Shown here piece after piece: positions 8,477-15,474 of a DNA stretch of 27,068 nucleotides. The first letter of the stretch is position 1. Every line of letters starts with the position of its first letter. The stretch spans positions 1 through 27,068 of the forward strand of contig CAILKC010000722.1 in NCBI GenBank assembly GCA_903834675.1, read 5' to 3'. The notes under the pieces were generated by a model. That model was not told where the DNA came from, searched no databases, and saw only the letters and a program-made list of their open reading frames with translations. The stretch comes from an uncultured Victivallales bacterium (GTDB taxonomy: Bacteria > Verrucomicrobiota > Lentisphaeria > Oligosphaerales > JAFGRS01). Both the position numbers and the translations under genes were made by a program.

Positions 8477-9275
8477 GCCGCCCATGAAGGTCTGGAAGAT
8501 GGTGAAGAACAGGCTGCCGTTCTTGGGCACCTTGCCCTTCTTGCGGATGTCATCGGGCGCGATCCGCACCAGGGCGTCCTCGGGGAAGGCCGAGAAGGCG
8601 TTGTAGGCCTGGTCGGCGAGGATGTTGCGGTCGGCGAGGAACAGGATGCCCGGCCGGCGCGACGGTTCGCGGCTCAGGTTCCAGCGGGCCTGGAACAGCT
8701 TCCAGGCAATCTGGAAGGCGATGAAGGTCTTGCCCGTGCCGGTGGCGAGGGTCAGCAGCAGCCGCTGGCGCTTTGCGGCGATGGCCTCCAGCGCGCGCCG
8801 GACAGCGATGTCCTGGTAGTAGCGTGGCTGGAAGTACCCGCCCCGGTCCTCGAAGGGCACCGCAGCAAAGCGGTCGCGCCAGGCATTCGGAACGGCAAAG
8901 GTCAGATTCCAGAGCTCGTCGGGGGTCGGGAAGCCGGGCAGCTCCCCCTCGGTGCCCTCCTGCAGTCGATGCCGTAGATACCCTGGCCGTTGGTGGCGTA
9001 GGCAAAGCGGACCGCCAGCTTGTCGGCGTAGTCCTTGGCCTGGCCCACGCCCTCGGTCAGGGCTTCGCCCCACGCCTTGGCCTCGACCACGCCGAGCTGG
9101 GTGTTGCGGTACTCCATCGTGTAGTCGGCGATAAGTGGCTTGCCGCGCCGCCCCTGGCCTTCGAGGCGGCCCAAGGTGATGCGGACCTCGCGCCGGATGC
9201 GGCTGCCCTCGACCACGCCCCACCCCGCCGCCGCCAGCGCGGGGTCGATGTGCTCGGCTCGGGTCTCGGCTTCGT

Positions 9276-9488
9276 TCATGGCTGCATTCCAATCGAACTG
9301 CCCGGAAATCCCGGATAGTTGCCCGCCGTCCGGTATCTTCCTGAACTGTTCGGAAATCCCGAATAGTTCAGGCCCTGACAAGCCTCCACCCATACCTCGA
9401 TGTCAGCCTTGTCAGTATGTCGGAAATCCCGACACACTGCTTTCCATCGCGTTCGCCCCGTGGGTGCTTGGCTGTTGGCTTCGGTCAT
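9276..9488 (-). CDS. 70-aa ORF between the BRO-N gene and hsdR, unknown function
   Basis: This short frame begins MTEANSQAPTGRTRW. Its start overlaps the stop of the BRO-N gene, and its stop overlaps the hsdR start, both as ATGA. That double coupling is the main reason to call it. Residues 1-38 (to ADIEVWVEACQ) look protein-like. The rest is the translation of hairpin repeats (NYSGFPNSS, NYPGFPGSS). No family is recognised. It may be a translational relay that carries ribosomes to hsdR, or a remnant invaded by repeats. Confidence 0.4.
   Translation of the reverse strand: MTEANSQAPTGRTRWKAVCRDFRHTDKADIEVWVEACQGLNYSGFPNSSGRYRTAGNYPGFPGSSIGMQP
9295..9439. repeat. three co-varying 27-bp hairpin repeats
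   Basis: Copies at 9295-9321, 9343-9369 and 9413-9439 share one plan: 5-bp arm, 1 nt, 5-bp arm, AAATC loop, 5-bp arm, 1 nt, 5-bp arm. The inner arms are CCCGG/CCGGA, TTCGG/CCGAA and GTCGG/CCGAC. The sequence changes but the pairing is largely kept, and the outer arms change with it. An additional perfect inverted repeat, CTGACAAG (9375-9382) and CTTGTCAG (9408-9415), lies between copies 2 and 3. They sit across the 70-aa ORF just upstream of the hsdR start. Confidence 0.85.
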
Positions 9489-10342
9489 GCATCCTCCTCA
9501 CCTTCCCCCCGCAGGCGTCGCTGACTCTCGGGTGTCTCCTTGAAGTTCTCCTTGGTCACGACTTTCCGCCCGCTCTTGCTCTCCAACTCCTTGCGGGCGT
9601 TGCCTGCCACCTTGCCACCTTCTCTGGCCGCCTGCTTGTTCTTGGGAAAGCCCCGCGCGTCGGTGTTGCGCGCGATCTCGGTGGTTGAGGCCTCTCCGAG
9701 CATCGTGAAGATCAGCTCCAGATCGGTCATGTGGTCCCGGAGGTTGTCCCCGGAGTGGGTCAGCGCCTTGTGGTCGCGGTATTCCTTCGGCGTCATGCCG
9801 AAGGTGGCCTTGCTGATCTCGGCGGTGAGAATGGCGTATTCGGTCTGCTCCCTGACTCCGCGCTTCTTCCATTCGTCCGTCAGCTCGTCACGCACCGCGA
9901 TGCCGCGCACCCGCTTCTCAATCCACGCCTCGGAGTAGCCCTTCTGCCGGTAGAGTTCCCTCATGCGTTTAGCGGCCAGCTCAGGGTTTTCGATCTCCTG
10001 CAGGCGCTCATAACCCACCTTGGCCAACCAGCGTTTGAACGGTTCGGCCTTCGGCGACGGGACGGACTGAATCAAACGGAGAAGCCCCTCGGCATTCCAA
10101 CACAGGAGCTTCTGAGGGCCGCCAGGCGTCTCGACTTTCAGGGCAAGGGGGGTGGCAATCTGCCCCCCCCCTTTGAACAGCCCGCCCAACTCGGGATCGC
10201 GGCGGCGCATGTCTTTCAGGTAACCGGAAGGGTTCAGCGAATCCGTCAATGCGGCAATGACATCCGTGATGACAAACCACCACGACTCCCCATGCCATAC
10301 GCGGCGGACCTGCTTCTGCTCAAATAGAACCAGACTGTCCAT
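9485..10342 (-). CDS. BRO-N domain protein (antirepressor/DinD-like)
   Basis: This 285-aa protein has an N-terminal BRO-N domain (residues about 5-115: VLFEQKQVRRVWHGESWWFVITDVIAALTDS and YLKDMRRRDPEL). The domain is a DNA-associated module of phage antirepressors and baculovirus BRO proteins. The C-terminal half (ELTDEWKKRGV, FGMTPKEYRDHKAL, DHMTDLELIFTMLGEASTTEIA) matches the DinD-like extension often found in host-encoded versions. Such genes are frequently lodged in type I restriction operons, where their job is not established; a regulatory or DNA-damage-linked role is inference. It begins 18 bp after the hsdS stop and ends in an ATGA overlap with the 70-aa ORF, so it is part of the operon. 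The frame is intact. Confidence 0.8.
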   Translation of the reverse strand: MDSLVLFEQKQVRRVWHGESWWFVITDVIAALTDSLNPSGYLKDMRRRDPELGGLFKGGGQIATPLALKVETPGGPQKLLCWNAEGLLRLIQSVPSPKAEPFKRWLAKVGYERLQEIENPELAAKRMRELYRQKGYSEAWIEKRVRGIAVRDELTDEWKKRGVREQTEYAILTAEISKATFGMTPKEYRDHKALTHSGDNLRDHMTDLELIFTMLGEASTTEIARNTDARGFPKNKQAAREGGKVAGNARKELESKSGRKVVTKENFKETPESQRRLRGEGEEDA

Positions 10343-10360
10343 GGCACGATCCCTTTGTCC

Positions 10361-10978
10361 CTACAGCTCCCCGCTGAAGGCCTGATGCAGCAGTGACTTC
10401 TTCAGTTCGTCCAGGGCGGCCAGCTTCTGCTCGTAGATCGAGGCGAGGCGCTCGGTTTCGGCGGAGAGCTCGTCGAGTTGGCCGGCGATCTGACGCTGCG
10501 TCGTCACGTCGGGGCGATGGAAAACGAAGTCCTTGATCTGCTGCCCACTGATATGCGGCACCCCGATACCTGTCTGTACGCCGAGAATGTGTCGAGTGAA
10601 CTCAGCGCACCCGATCAGGTACATCACGAACCGACTGTCCAGGGCGGACCTGCCGCGGATGCGGGCTGTCCGTTGCACGAGTAGACAAGGCAGGTCCTCC
10701 GTCGAGACCATGGCACGCTTCAGTCCCGCCATCCCGATCTTCCCCAAGTTGCCGATGCATGATACCAGGATGGAGTTTGGGGGAACCTTGCGAGCGATCT
10801 TCGCACCGGCCTCTGACAGTCCGTCCTCTGCCGAATCAAGCGCTCCATCGCATAACTCCGGCGGCTTCACAAATGGCATGAAGTGCCCGTAAAGTCCCCC
10901 GTCGTTCTTCGGCGGTGTAGTCCCGGTTAGGGTCGCGAATACTGTACCCAAAGCTGTCCGTTCCCACCCCGGCTTCAT
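10361..10978 (-). CDS. hsdS: type I restriction specificity subunit, half-size (single TRD)
   Basis: HsdS reads the DNA target for the methylase/nuclease complex. Canonical subunits are about 400 aa with two target-recognition domains. This one is 205 aa with one: MKPGWERTALGTV at the entry, CIGNLGKIGMAGL in the middle, TGIGVPHISGQQIKDF at the exit. A conserved helical dimer arm follows (QIAGQLDELSAETERLASIYEQ and LDELKKSLLHQAFSGEL). The frame is intact and both ends look native, so it appears to be a genuine half-subunit rather than a truncation. Known half-HsdS proteins dimerise and read palindromic bipartite sites; the same is likely here. ATG 10978 overlaps the preceding stop by 4 bp. Confidence 0.85.
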   Translation of the reverse strand: MKPGWERTALGTVFATLTGTTPPKNDGGLYGHFMPFVKPPELCDGALDSAEDGLSEAGAKIARKVPPNSILVSCIGNLGKIGMAGLKRAMVSTEDLPCLLVQRTARIRGRSALDSRFVMYLIGCAEFTRHILGVQTGIGVPHISGQQIKDFVFHRPDVTTQRQIAGQLDELSAETERLASIYEQKLAALDELKKSLLHQAFSGEL

Positions 10979-11826
10979 GGCTGGCCCTCGGGTTGGTTGG
11001 GGCGGCGGGGCTGGGAAGGATGGGAGGCATGGGAATCATGGGAATCGTGGGAAGGGTGGGGCGGAGCAGCGATCTGCGGCTGGCGCGCGGCAGGCTTCTC
11101 GGGCCTGGCAGGCGCCTCATCAGTCCTATTCCTCCCAGCCATCCCATTCCCATCTCCCGCCCCATTCCTGTACTCCAGCCGGGCGCGAGTCATGCGTTCG
11201 CGCAGGCCGCCCTGCTTGACGAAGTCCTGTTCCAGCCGCGCGAGTTGCTGGTCGATCAGGTAGTTGGCCTGGTGAATCAGGCAGATGGCGATGTTGGCGA
11301 CCACCGCGGGCGGCCGGGTCTCGATAAACTCGCGGTAGAGTTCGTAGGTCTGCGGCGTCTGGCGGCCGAGCTTGCGGACGTACTGCGCCTCTTTGGAGTC
11401 CTTGTCCCAGATGGGCAGGTCACGGGCACGCAGGTAGTCCAGGAAGTCGTCGAGCAGCTCCTCAAGGCTGGCCCGGCCCACTCCGGTCAGCTTGAGCTCC
11501 ATCTCTTTGGAGGTCCGCCCTGCCTTGCTGCCTTCGAGGACGTTCTTCTTGCCGGAGCGTGCGGCCTGGAGCATCTGGTCGGCCGTGCGGTCGCCCCGTT
11601 CGAGAGCCATGTGCACAAAGCGGAAGGTGATGTCGTAGACCACCTCCGCCTTCTGGAAGGACAGTAGCGTGCGGTAGTCCCCGCGCGGCGGGATGATGGG
11701 ATGCGGGTTGGGAGGGGACTGGGAGCCATGGGAAGGATGGGAAGGATAGGAACGCGGCGGGGCAGCAGGCATGTCGCGGTGGCACGCATCCTTCCCATCA
11801 TTCGCAGTCTTCCCATTCCCGCTCAT
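10975..11826 (-). CDS. four-helix-bundle protein with suffix domain, inside the hsd operon
   Basis: This 283-aa protein belongs to the four-helix-bundle family related to 23S rRNA intervening-sequence (S23) proteins and DGR Avd. The core spans about residues 48-150 (YRTLLSFQKAEVVYDITFRF, RTADQMLQAARSGKKNVLEG, ELKLTGVGRASLEELLDDF). A suffix domain follows (PPAVVANIAICLIHQANYL...QDFVKQGGLRERMTRARLE). It has no catalytic motif; family members are thought to bind nucleic acid or act as structural partners. Both tails are low-complexity and repeat-encoded: HPSH near the N-terminus and HPSHDSHDSHASHPS near the C-terminus. ATG 11826 overlaps the hsdM stop, and its stop overlaps the hsdS start. This places it firmly in the operon between M and S. 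Confidence 0.82.
   Translation of the reverse strand: MSGNGKTANDGKDACHRDMPAAPPRSYPSHPSHGSQSPPNPHPIIPPRGDYRTLLSFQKAEVVYDITFRFVHMALERGDRTADQMLQAARSGKKNVLEGSKAGRTSKEMELKLTGVGRASLEELLDDFLDYLRARDLPIWDKDSKEAQYVRKLGRQTPQTYELYREFIETRPPAVVANIAICLIHQANYLIDQQLARLEQDFVKQGGLRERMTRARLEYRNGAGDGNGMAGRNRTDEAPARPEKPAARQPQIAAPPHPSHDSHDSHASHPSQPRRPNQPEGQP
11014..11058. repeat. 9-bp tandem repeat at the 3' end of the four-helix-bundle gene
   Basis: Five units of consensus GGAANNATG run without interruption (11014, 11023, 11032, 11041, 11050). On the coding strand they encode HPS-HDS-HDS-HAS-HPS. Complementary stretches (CCATTCCCATC-like) at about 11125-11160 could pair with them. Confidence 0.85.
11722..11748. 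repeat. 9-bp tandem repeat at the 5' end of the four-helix-bundle gene
   Basis: Three units (GGAGCCATG, GGAAGGATG, GGAAGGATA) are of the same family as the array at the other end of this gene. The 11-mer ATGGGAAGGAT here is perfectly complementary to ATCCTTCCCAT at about 11789-11799, so a long hairpin can form near the start codon. Confidence 0.8.
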
Positions 11827-13377
11827 ACCAGCCCCCTTATCCTGGCCAGCACCTCTGCGGACTCCGCATCCAGGGCGGCGATCTCGTCCATGATCACCTG
11901 CGGGGTACGGTGGATCACGGCCTCGCCGCCGTTGGGGTTCTTGACCGAGAGATCCCAGGTCGTCGTGTCGATGCCGGCCACGTCCACGGTCCAGGATTTG
12001 GGCGAGTCGGCGAGGGTCTGCTGCAGGTCGACGAACTCGGCCAGGTCGGCATCGTTGAGCGGGTTGGTCTTGCCGAGGTTGCGGCCGGGGTCAAGCTGGT
12101 AGTACCAGACCTTCCGCGTCGGCGCGCCCTTCTCGAAAACAGCACCACCGTCTTCACGCCGGCGCCCTGGAAGGTGCCACCGGGGCAGTCGAGCACGGTG
12201 TACAGGTTGCAGCTTTCCAGCAGCAGCCGGCGCAGGCTAACCGAGGCGTTGTCGGTATTGGAAAGGAAGGTGTTCTTGATGACCACGCCCGCGCGGCCGC
12301 CGGCCTTCAGTACCTTGATGAAGCGCTGCAGGAATAGGAACGCCGTCTCGCCGGTGCGGATGGGGAAGTTCTGCTGGACCTCCTTGCGCTCCTTGCCGCC
12401 GAAGGGCGGATTGGCAAGGACCACGTCCGCGCGGTCCTTCTCCTGGATGTCGGCCAGGTTCTCGGCGAGGGTGTTGGTGTGCAGGATGTTCGGCGCCTCG
12501 ATGCGGTGCAGGATCATGTTCATAATCCCGATGACGTAGGCGAGCGACTTCTTCTCCTGGCCGTAGAAGGTGCGTTCCTGCAGCGTCTTCTGGTCGCCGG
12601 TGGTGAGCTCCCCCTTCCTGGGAACGCCAATCTCCCGATTGGCGGGGCCAGATCCGCTCGGGAGAGCGGCGTTCCCAGGGGCGTTCCCGTGGTTTCTCAT
12701 ATAGTCATAGGACTCGCAGAAGAAGCCCGCCGACCCGCAGGCGTCGTCGCGGATGCGCTCGCCGATCCGGGGCTTGACCACCCGCACCATGGCGCGGATG
12801 AGCGGGCGCGGCGTGTAGTACTCGCCGCCTTTGCGCCCGGCGTTGCCCATGCGCTTGATCTTCTCTTCGTACAGGGCCGAGAGCTCGTGCTTCTCGGTCT
12901 GCGAGCGGAAGCGGAGCTCGTCGATGTGGTCGATGATCTCGCGCAGGTTGTAGCCGCTCTGGATCTTGTTCTTGATCTCGCCGAAGATCTGCCCGATCTT
13001 GTACTCGATGGGGTTCGGCCCGCTGGCCTTCTGGGTGAAGCCGTGCAGGTAGGGGAAGAGCTTCTGGTTGACGAAATCCCGCAGGTCATCGCCCGGTTGT
13101 GATCGAGCTTACCATCCTTGCATCTGGGCGCAGCCCACTCGGCCCAGCGGTAGGGTTTGTCGAGGATGTAGAAGTACATCCGCCCTTCCAGCGCCGCCTC
13201 GGCCTCCTTGTCCTGCTCCAGCCCGTCGAGGTACTTCAGGAACAGCAACCACGAGGTCTGTTCGGTGTAGTCCAGCTCAGTGGTGCAGCCGGCCTCTTTC
13301 CAAAGCACATCGTCGATATTCCTGAAGGCTTGCTCGAACACAGGTATCCAGTCCCCTTCCACCCTCGGCACCACCAC
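11823..13377 (-). pseudogene. hsdM: type I restriction DNA methyltransferase M subunit, two frameshifts
   Basis: HsdM is the adenine-N6 methyltransferase of the type I complex. Conserved parts in order are the N-terminal helical domain (VFEQAFRNIDDVLWKEAG, TEQTSWLLFLKYLDGLE), the SAM motif I region DDACGSAGFFCESYDYM, motif IV ANPPFGGKE, and GVVIKNTFLSN. The tail is WDLSVKNPNGGEAVIHRTPQ and DEIAALDAESAEVLARIRGL. Two breaks split it. Near 13087-13098 DHNRAMT jumps to the GDDLRDFVNQKLFPYL frame. At the A4 run 12136-12139 LFSRRA should read LFFEKGAPTRKVWYYQLDP, one T short on the coding strand. Repaired length is about 520 aa. A GTG cluster at 13360-13377 gives the start; the exact codon is uncertain. 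A 63-bp palindromic element lies within. The stop overlaps the next start. Confidence 0.88.
12617..12679. repeat. 63-bp palindromic element, copy 2, in frame inside hsdM
   Basis: The plan matches copy 1. Perfect 9-bp outer arms CCTGGGAAC (12617-12625) and GTTCCCAGG (12671-12679) enclose hairpins GCCAATC-tccc-GATTGGC and CCGCTC-ggga-GAGCGG, with a 9-nt spacer, 63 bp in all. On the minus strand it encodes PGNAALPSGSGPANREIGVP plus R. This falls between SYDYMRNHGNA and KGELTTGDQKTLQERTF, where HsdM homologues normally have a short loop. Confidence 0.9.
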
Positions 13378-14185
13378 CGCCGGTCACCGTGCCGCGCCGA
13401 CGGCGATGCCTCCGCCGTGACCGCGGGATCACGGTAATGTCGGGCTCTGAGGTTTCAAGGCACCATGGCGCCACGTGGCGGTCGAGTCGGGGCGCCACGC
13501 GGCTGGCCGATAGGTTGCGCGCGTGTCCTGCCCTGCGCCGAGCGTCCGCGAGGGCCGTTCTCCGCCACGTTCCCTGTGACGGCAGCGGAACTCAACCGCC
13601 GGTTTGATCAGGAGCGTTGGTCGGCGCACGGGCTGTTTGGTGAGAGACCGGTCAGAACCGTCCCTGACCGAACAACGGACAGGCTCGGACCGAGGACTCC
13701 GCAAGTACTGTCGGTTCCCTTCGTGGTGTCCTTGGTACGGCACGGGTACCGGGGGGAGGAGCTGGTGCGCAAGATGTCCAGGGAGACAAGCAGGAGTCGA
13801 CGGCTGGTGATGGAGTTTCTTCACAGGAAGTTCCGTCGGATACGTTGGGAGCTCCGAGCCAATCGCGCTCAGGCTCGCAGGCAGTGCATGCTGTGGCGGT
13901 AGGACGAGGCTCTGGGGAACGGGTCGTTGGCGCTATGGCATCGACGACAGTCCGTCTCAACGGGATGAGGTCCATCCTATGGCCAGGCTGTTGATAGCCT
14001 GCATCAGCATCCTGGGACCAGTGCGCTTGGTGTAATGTTGGAGGTTTTGCCCTTGCCGAGGGAAGTGCCAACTGGACCTGGCGCTTCCCCGGCGGGGATC
14101 CTCTTCAGCACCAGAGCTCACAGCAACCCGCCGGGGAGCACTCAGCGTACCTTCGCGTCTGGGCGGAGCCAGCACGTCTGGCGCG
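13378..14185. other. 808-bp region without a convincing gene
   Basis: This region separates the hsd operon from the plus-strand nuclease-like gene and should contain both promoters. A plus frame 13465-13902 (145 aa, Arg-rich, ending FLHRKFRRIRWELRANRAQA) is possible but shows neither strong codon bias nor a good ribosome-binding site. A short hairpin GGTCAG/CTGACC lies near 13647-13665. I see no clear promoter. Confidence 0.5.
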
Positions 14186-15046
14186 ATGACCAAAGGCAAG
14201 AATGTGCTTCGCCTTGCCCTCAGCGAGGAGGTAGAGTCTGCACGGGTAAGGGCGGGGCGTGTACCGACCCTTGACGGGGAGCTCCAAGTGACCGGTGACA
14301 ACGTGACGCCAAACCTCACGCGAGAAAGTGCTGACAGCGATGCCGAGGCGCGTGCTGCCCTGTGGAAGGCCATTGGCGTTGCGTCCGGGGACATTAGGCA
14401 TCGCTTCACCGTTCGCTCCATACGCGGTACCGATGGTCTTGAGGTCAGAACTGGCACCGACGTTCCGGGTGTTCCCACGTGGCGGATGATCGAGGCGCTC
14501 TGCCTGCTTGGCGTGCTGCTCCGTTCCGAGGACGCCGACGCAGACGTGGTAGACGTGCTTGGCAAGACAGGCCCAGTCCACATCCGTGAAGATGGCGTAG
14601 AGCGCTACCTGTGGTCGCAGCAGACGCTTGGTGGTGAGCGCAGTTCGCTGGACGCACGACCGGACCTGATCGTCACCTCTTCGCCCGAACCCCCGCATTC
14701 GGGCAACGCGGTTCGTATCATCGAGGCAAAGTGCGTGAGGAAGCTTGGTGCCGCGACAGTGAGGAGCGAGTCCGGCAAAGCCCACGACCTTCGAGTGTCT
14801 ACGTACCTGATCTGGAGCTTCTACTCCCCATCACCCAAGGTTGTCGCCGGTGCCAAGTCCCTTGGTATTGACATAGAGGCGCTCGGCTTCGACACTGACC
14901 AACGCGAGCGTCTGCTCAGAGAACCTGAAGTCCTGATCTCCCGCGTGGCGTACTCCCAAGAGGCGGCGCGCAAGGCTCAGCGGTTCGCAGTGGCACTCGT
15001 GAAAGCCGGGGAGCAGGCGCGCCAGAAGCTGGTCGGACCCTTGTAG
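14186..15046 (+). CDS. uncharacterised PD-(D/E)XK nuclease-like protein
   Basis: This 286-aa protein is of no family I recognise. Residues 155-210 show a restriction-nuclease-like core: LDARPDLIVTS (Asp160), then VRIIEAKCVRKL (Glu180-Ala-Lys182), then a helix HDLRVSTYLIWSF with Tyr207. The last part resembles the Q/R-x3-Y helix that follows the active site in Cas4/Dna2-like nucleases. The N-terminal 150 residues have no recognised motif. A basic C-terminus (ARKAQRFAVALVKAGEQARQK) closes it. The start is uncertain: ATG 14186 has no clear Shine-Dalgarno, while GTG 14204 has AAGG upstream. It lies beside a type I restriction operon and before a small coiled-coil gene, which suggests a defence or nucleic-acid role; that is inference. 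Confidence 0.6.
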   Translation: MTKGKNVLRLALSEEVESARVRAGRVPTLDGELQVTGDNVTPNLTRESADSDAEARAALWKAIGVASGDIRHRFTVRSIRGTDGLEVRTGTDVPGVPTWRMIEALCLLGVLLRSEDADADVVDVLGKTGPVHIREDGVERYLWSQQTLGGERSSLDARPDLIVTSSPEPPHSGNAVRIIEAKCVRKLGAATVRSESGKAHDLRVSTYLIWSFYSPSPKVVAGAKSLGIDIEALGFDTDQRERLLREPEVLISRVAYSQEAARKAQRFAVALVKAGEQARQKLVGPL

Positions 15047-15210
15047 CAGGGGCGAGCGCTGGGCTCAAGCGCGTAGACAGAGTCGGGGATGGGCGATACG
15101 GTTACAGCAGCTTCCGGGTGGCGAAGCCCCGACTCCAGTGGACCATCGGCGGACCCGTTGCCGCCAGCACTGCCAAAGCACCCACAGACATCCGACGAAA
15201 GGACGCCACC

Positions 15211-15474
15211 ATGCCACGAGCCAGAGGACCACTCTCCGACGACCAGAAGGCCAAGATGCAGAGCGCCAGGAAGAGCACGGCGCAGGACCGCCAGGCAGCG
15301 CAGGCGGCAATTGAGACCAATGTCCAGTTCACCAACCCCAAGTTCTGGGCAAGGGTCAGTCCTGAGTTCCAGGAAGAAGTCCTGGCAGCAATCCGTAAGG
15401 CGCAGCTCAGAGAGAAGAAGGCGGAGATAGAGCGACTGCGGAAGAAGATCGAGGAGTTGGAGGCGGAGGTGTGA
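15211..15474 (+). CDS. small coiled-coil protein of unknown function
   Basis: This 87-aa protein starts at ATG 15211, with AAAGGA about 7 nt upstream; the open frame before it looks non-coding. The N-terminus is basic (MPRARGPLSDDQKAKMQSARK). A middle segment reads VQFTNPKFWARVSPEFQEEV. The C-terminal 35 residues form an obvious heptad-rich coiled coil (KAEIERLRKKIEELEAEV). The product is probably a dimer or an adaptor. It follows the nuclease-like gene by 164 bp on the same strand, so the two may be co-transcribed. No family is recognised. Confidence 0.6.
   Translation: MPRARGPLSDDQKAKMQSARKSTAQDRQAAQAAIETNVQFTNPKFWARVSPEFQEEVLAAIRKAQLREKKAEIERLRKKIEELEAEV

Larger units (their letters stand above)
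6818..9279 (-). pseudogene. hsdR: type I restriction endonuclease R subunit, one frameshift
   Basis: HsdR is the motor and nuclease of a type I restriction enzyme; it translocates unmodified DNA with HsdM/HsdS. Restoring one base near 8964 gives an 820-aa protein of the EcoEI-like group. The N-terminal PD-(D/E)XK nuclease is visible as ADYTMEYRNTQLGVVEAKAW (Asp52, Glu66, Lys68). The SF2 helicase has Walker A ATGTGKT (179-185), VIDECHRGG, LGLTATPKR and QIVGRGTRLYDGKDYF. The C-terminal EcoEI_R_C-type region runs to the end. At the minus-strand junction ATC-GAC-TGC-AGG the frame moves from YGIDCRRAP to LQEGTEGELPGF, so a base is missing. Without recoding, the nuclease domain is separated from the motor. 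Two oddities lie inside: a 63-bp palindromic element (8414-8476) and four Cys-rich repeats (7415-7582). ATG 9279 overlaps the stop of the 70-aa ORF. Confidence 0.88.

Noticed and set aside
7109..8977. 622-aa plus-strand open frame antisense to hsdR
   Set aside because: It has no recognisable domain and its sequence (Leu/Val/Gly/Glu-rich) is typical of the complement of a GC-rich gene; the minus frame carries helicase motifs.
12681..12690. GCGTTCCCGT after element copy 2 as a third partial copy
   Set aside because: Only the outer-arm core is present, without hairpins; too short to support.
13465..13902. 145-aa plus-strand ORF upstream of the nuclease-like gene
   Set aside because: Arg-rich, weak codon bias, no good ribosome-binding site and no motif; kept only as a remark in the intergenic entry.
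13957..14583. 208-aa minus-strand ORF
   Set aside because: Ser/Arg/Pro-rich antisense frame of the nuclease-like gene, with no start signal.
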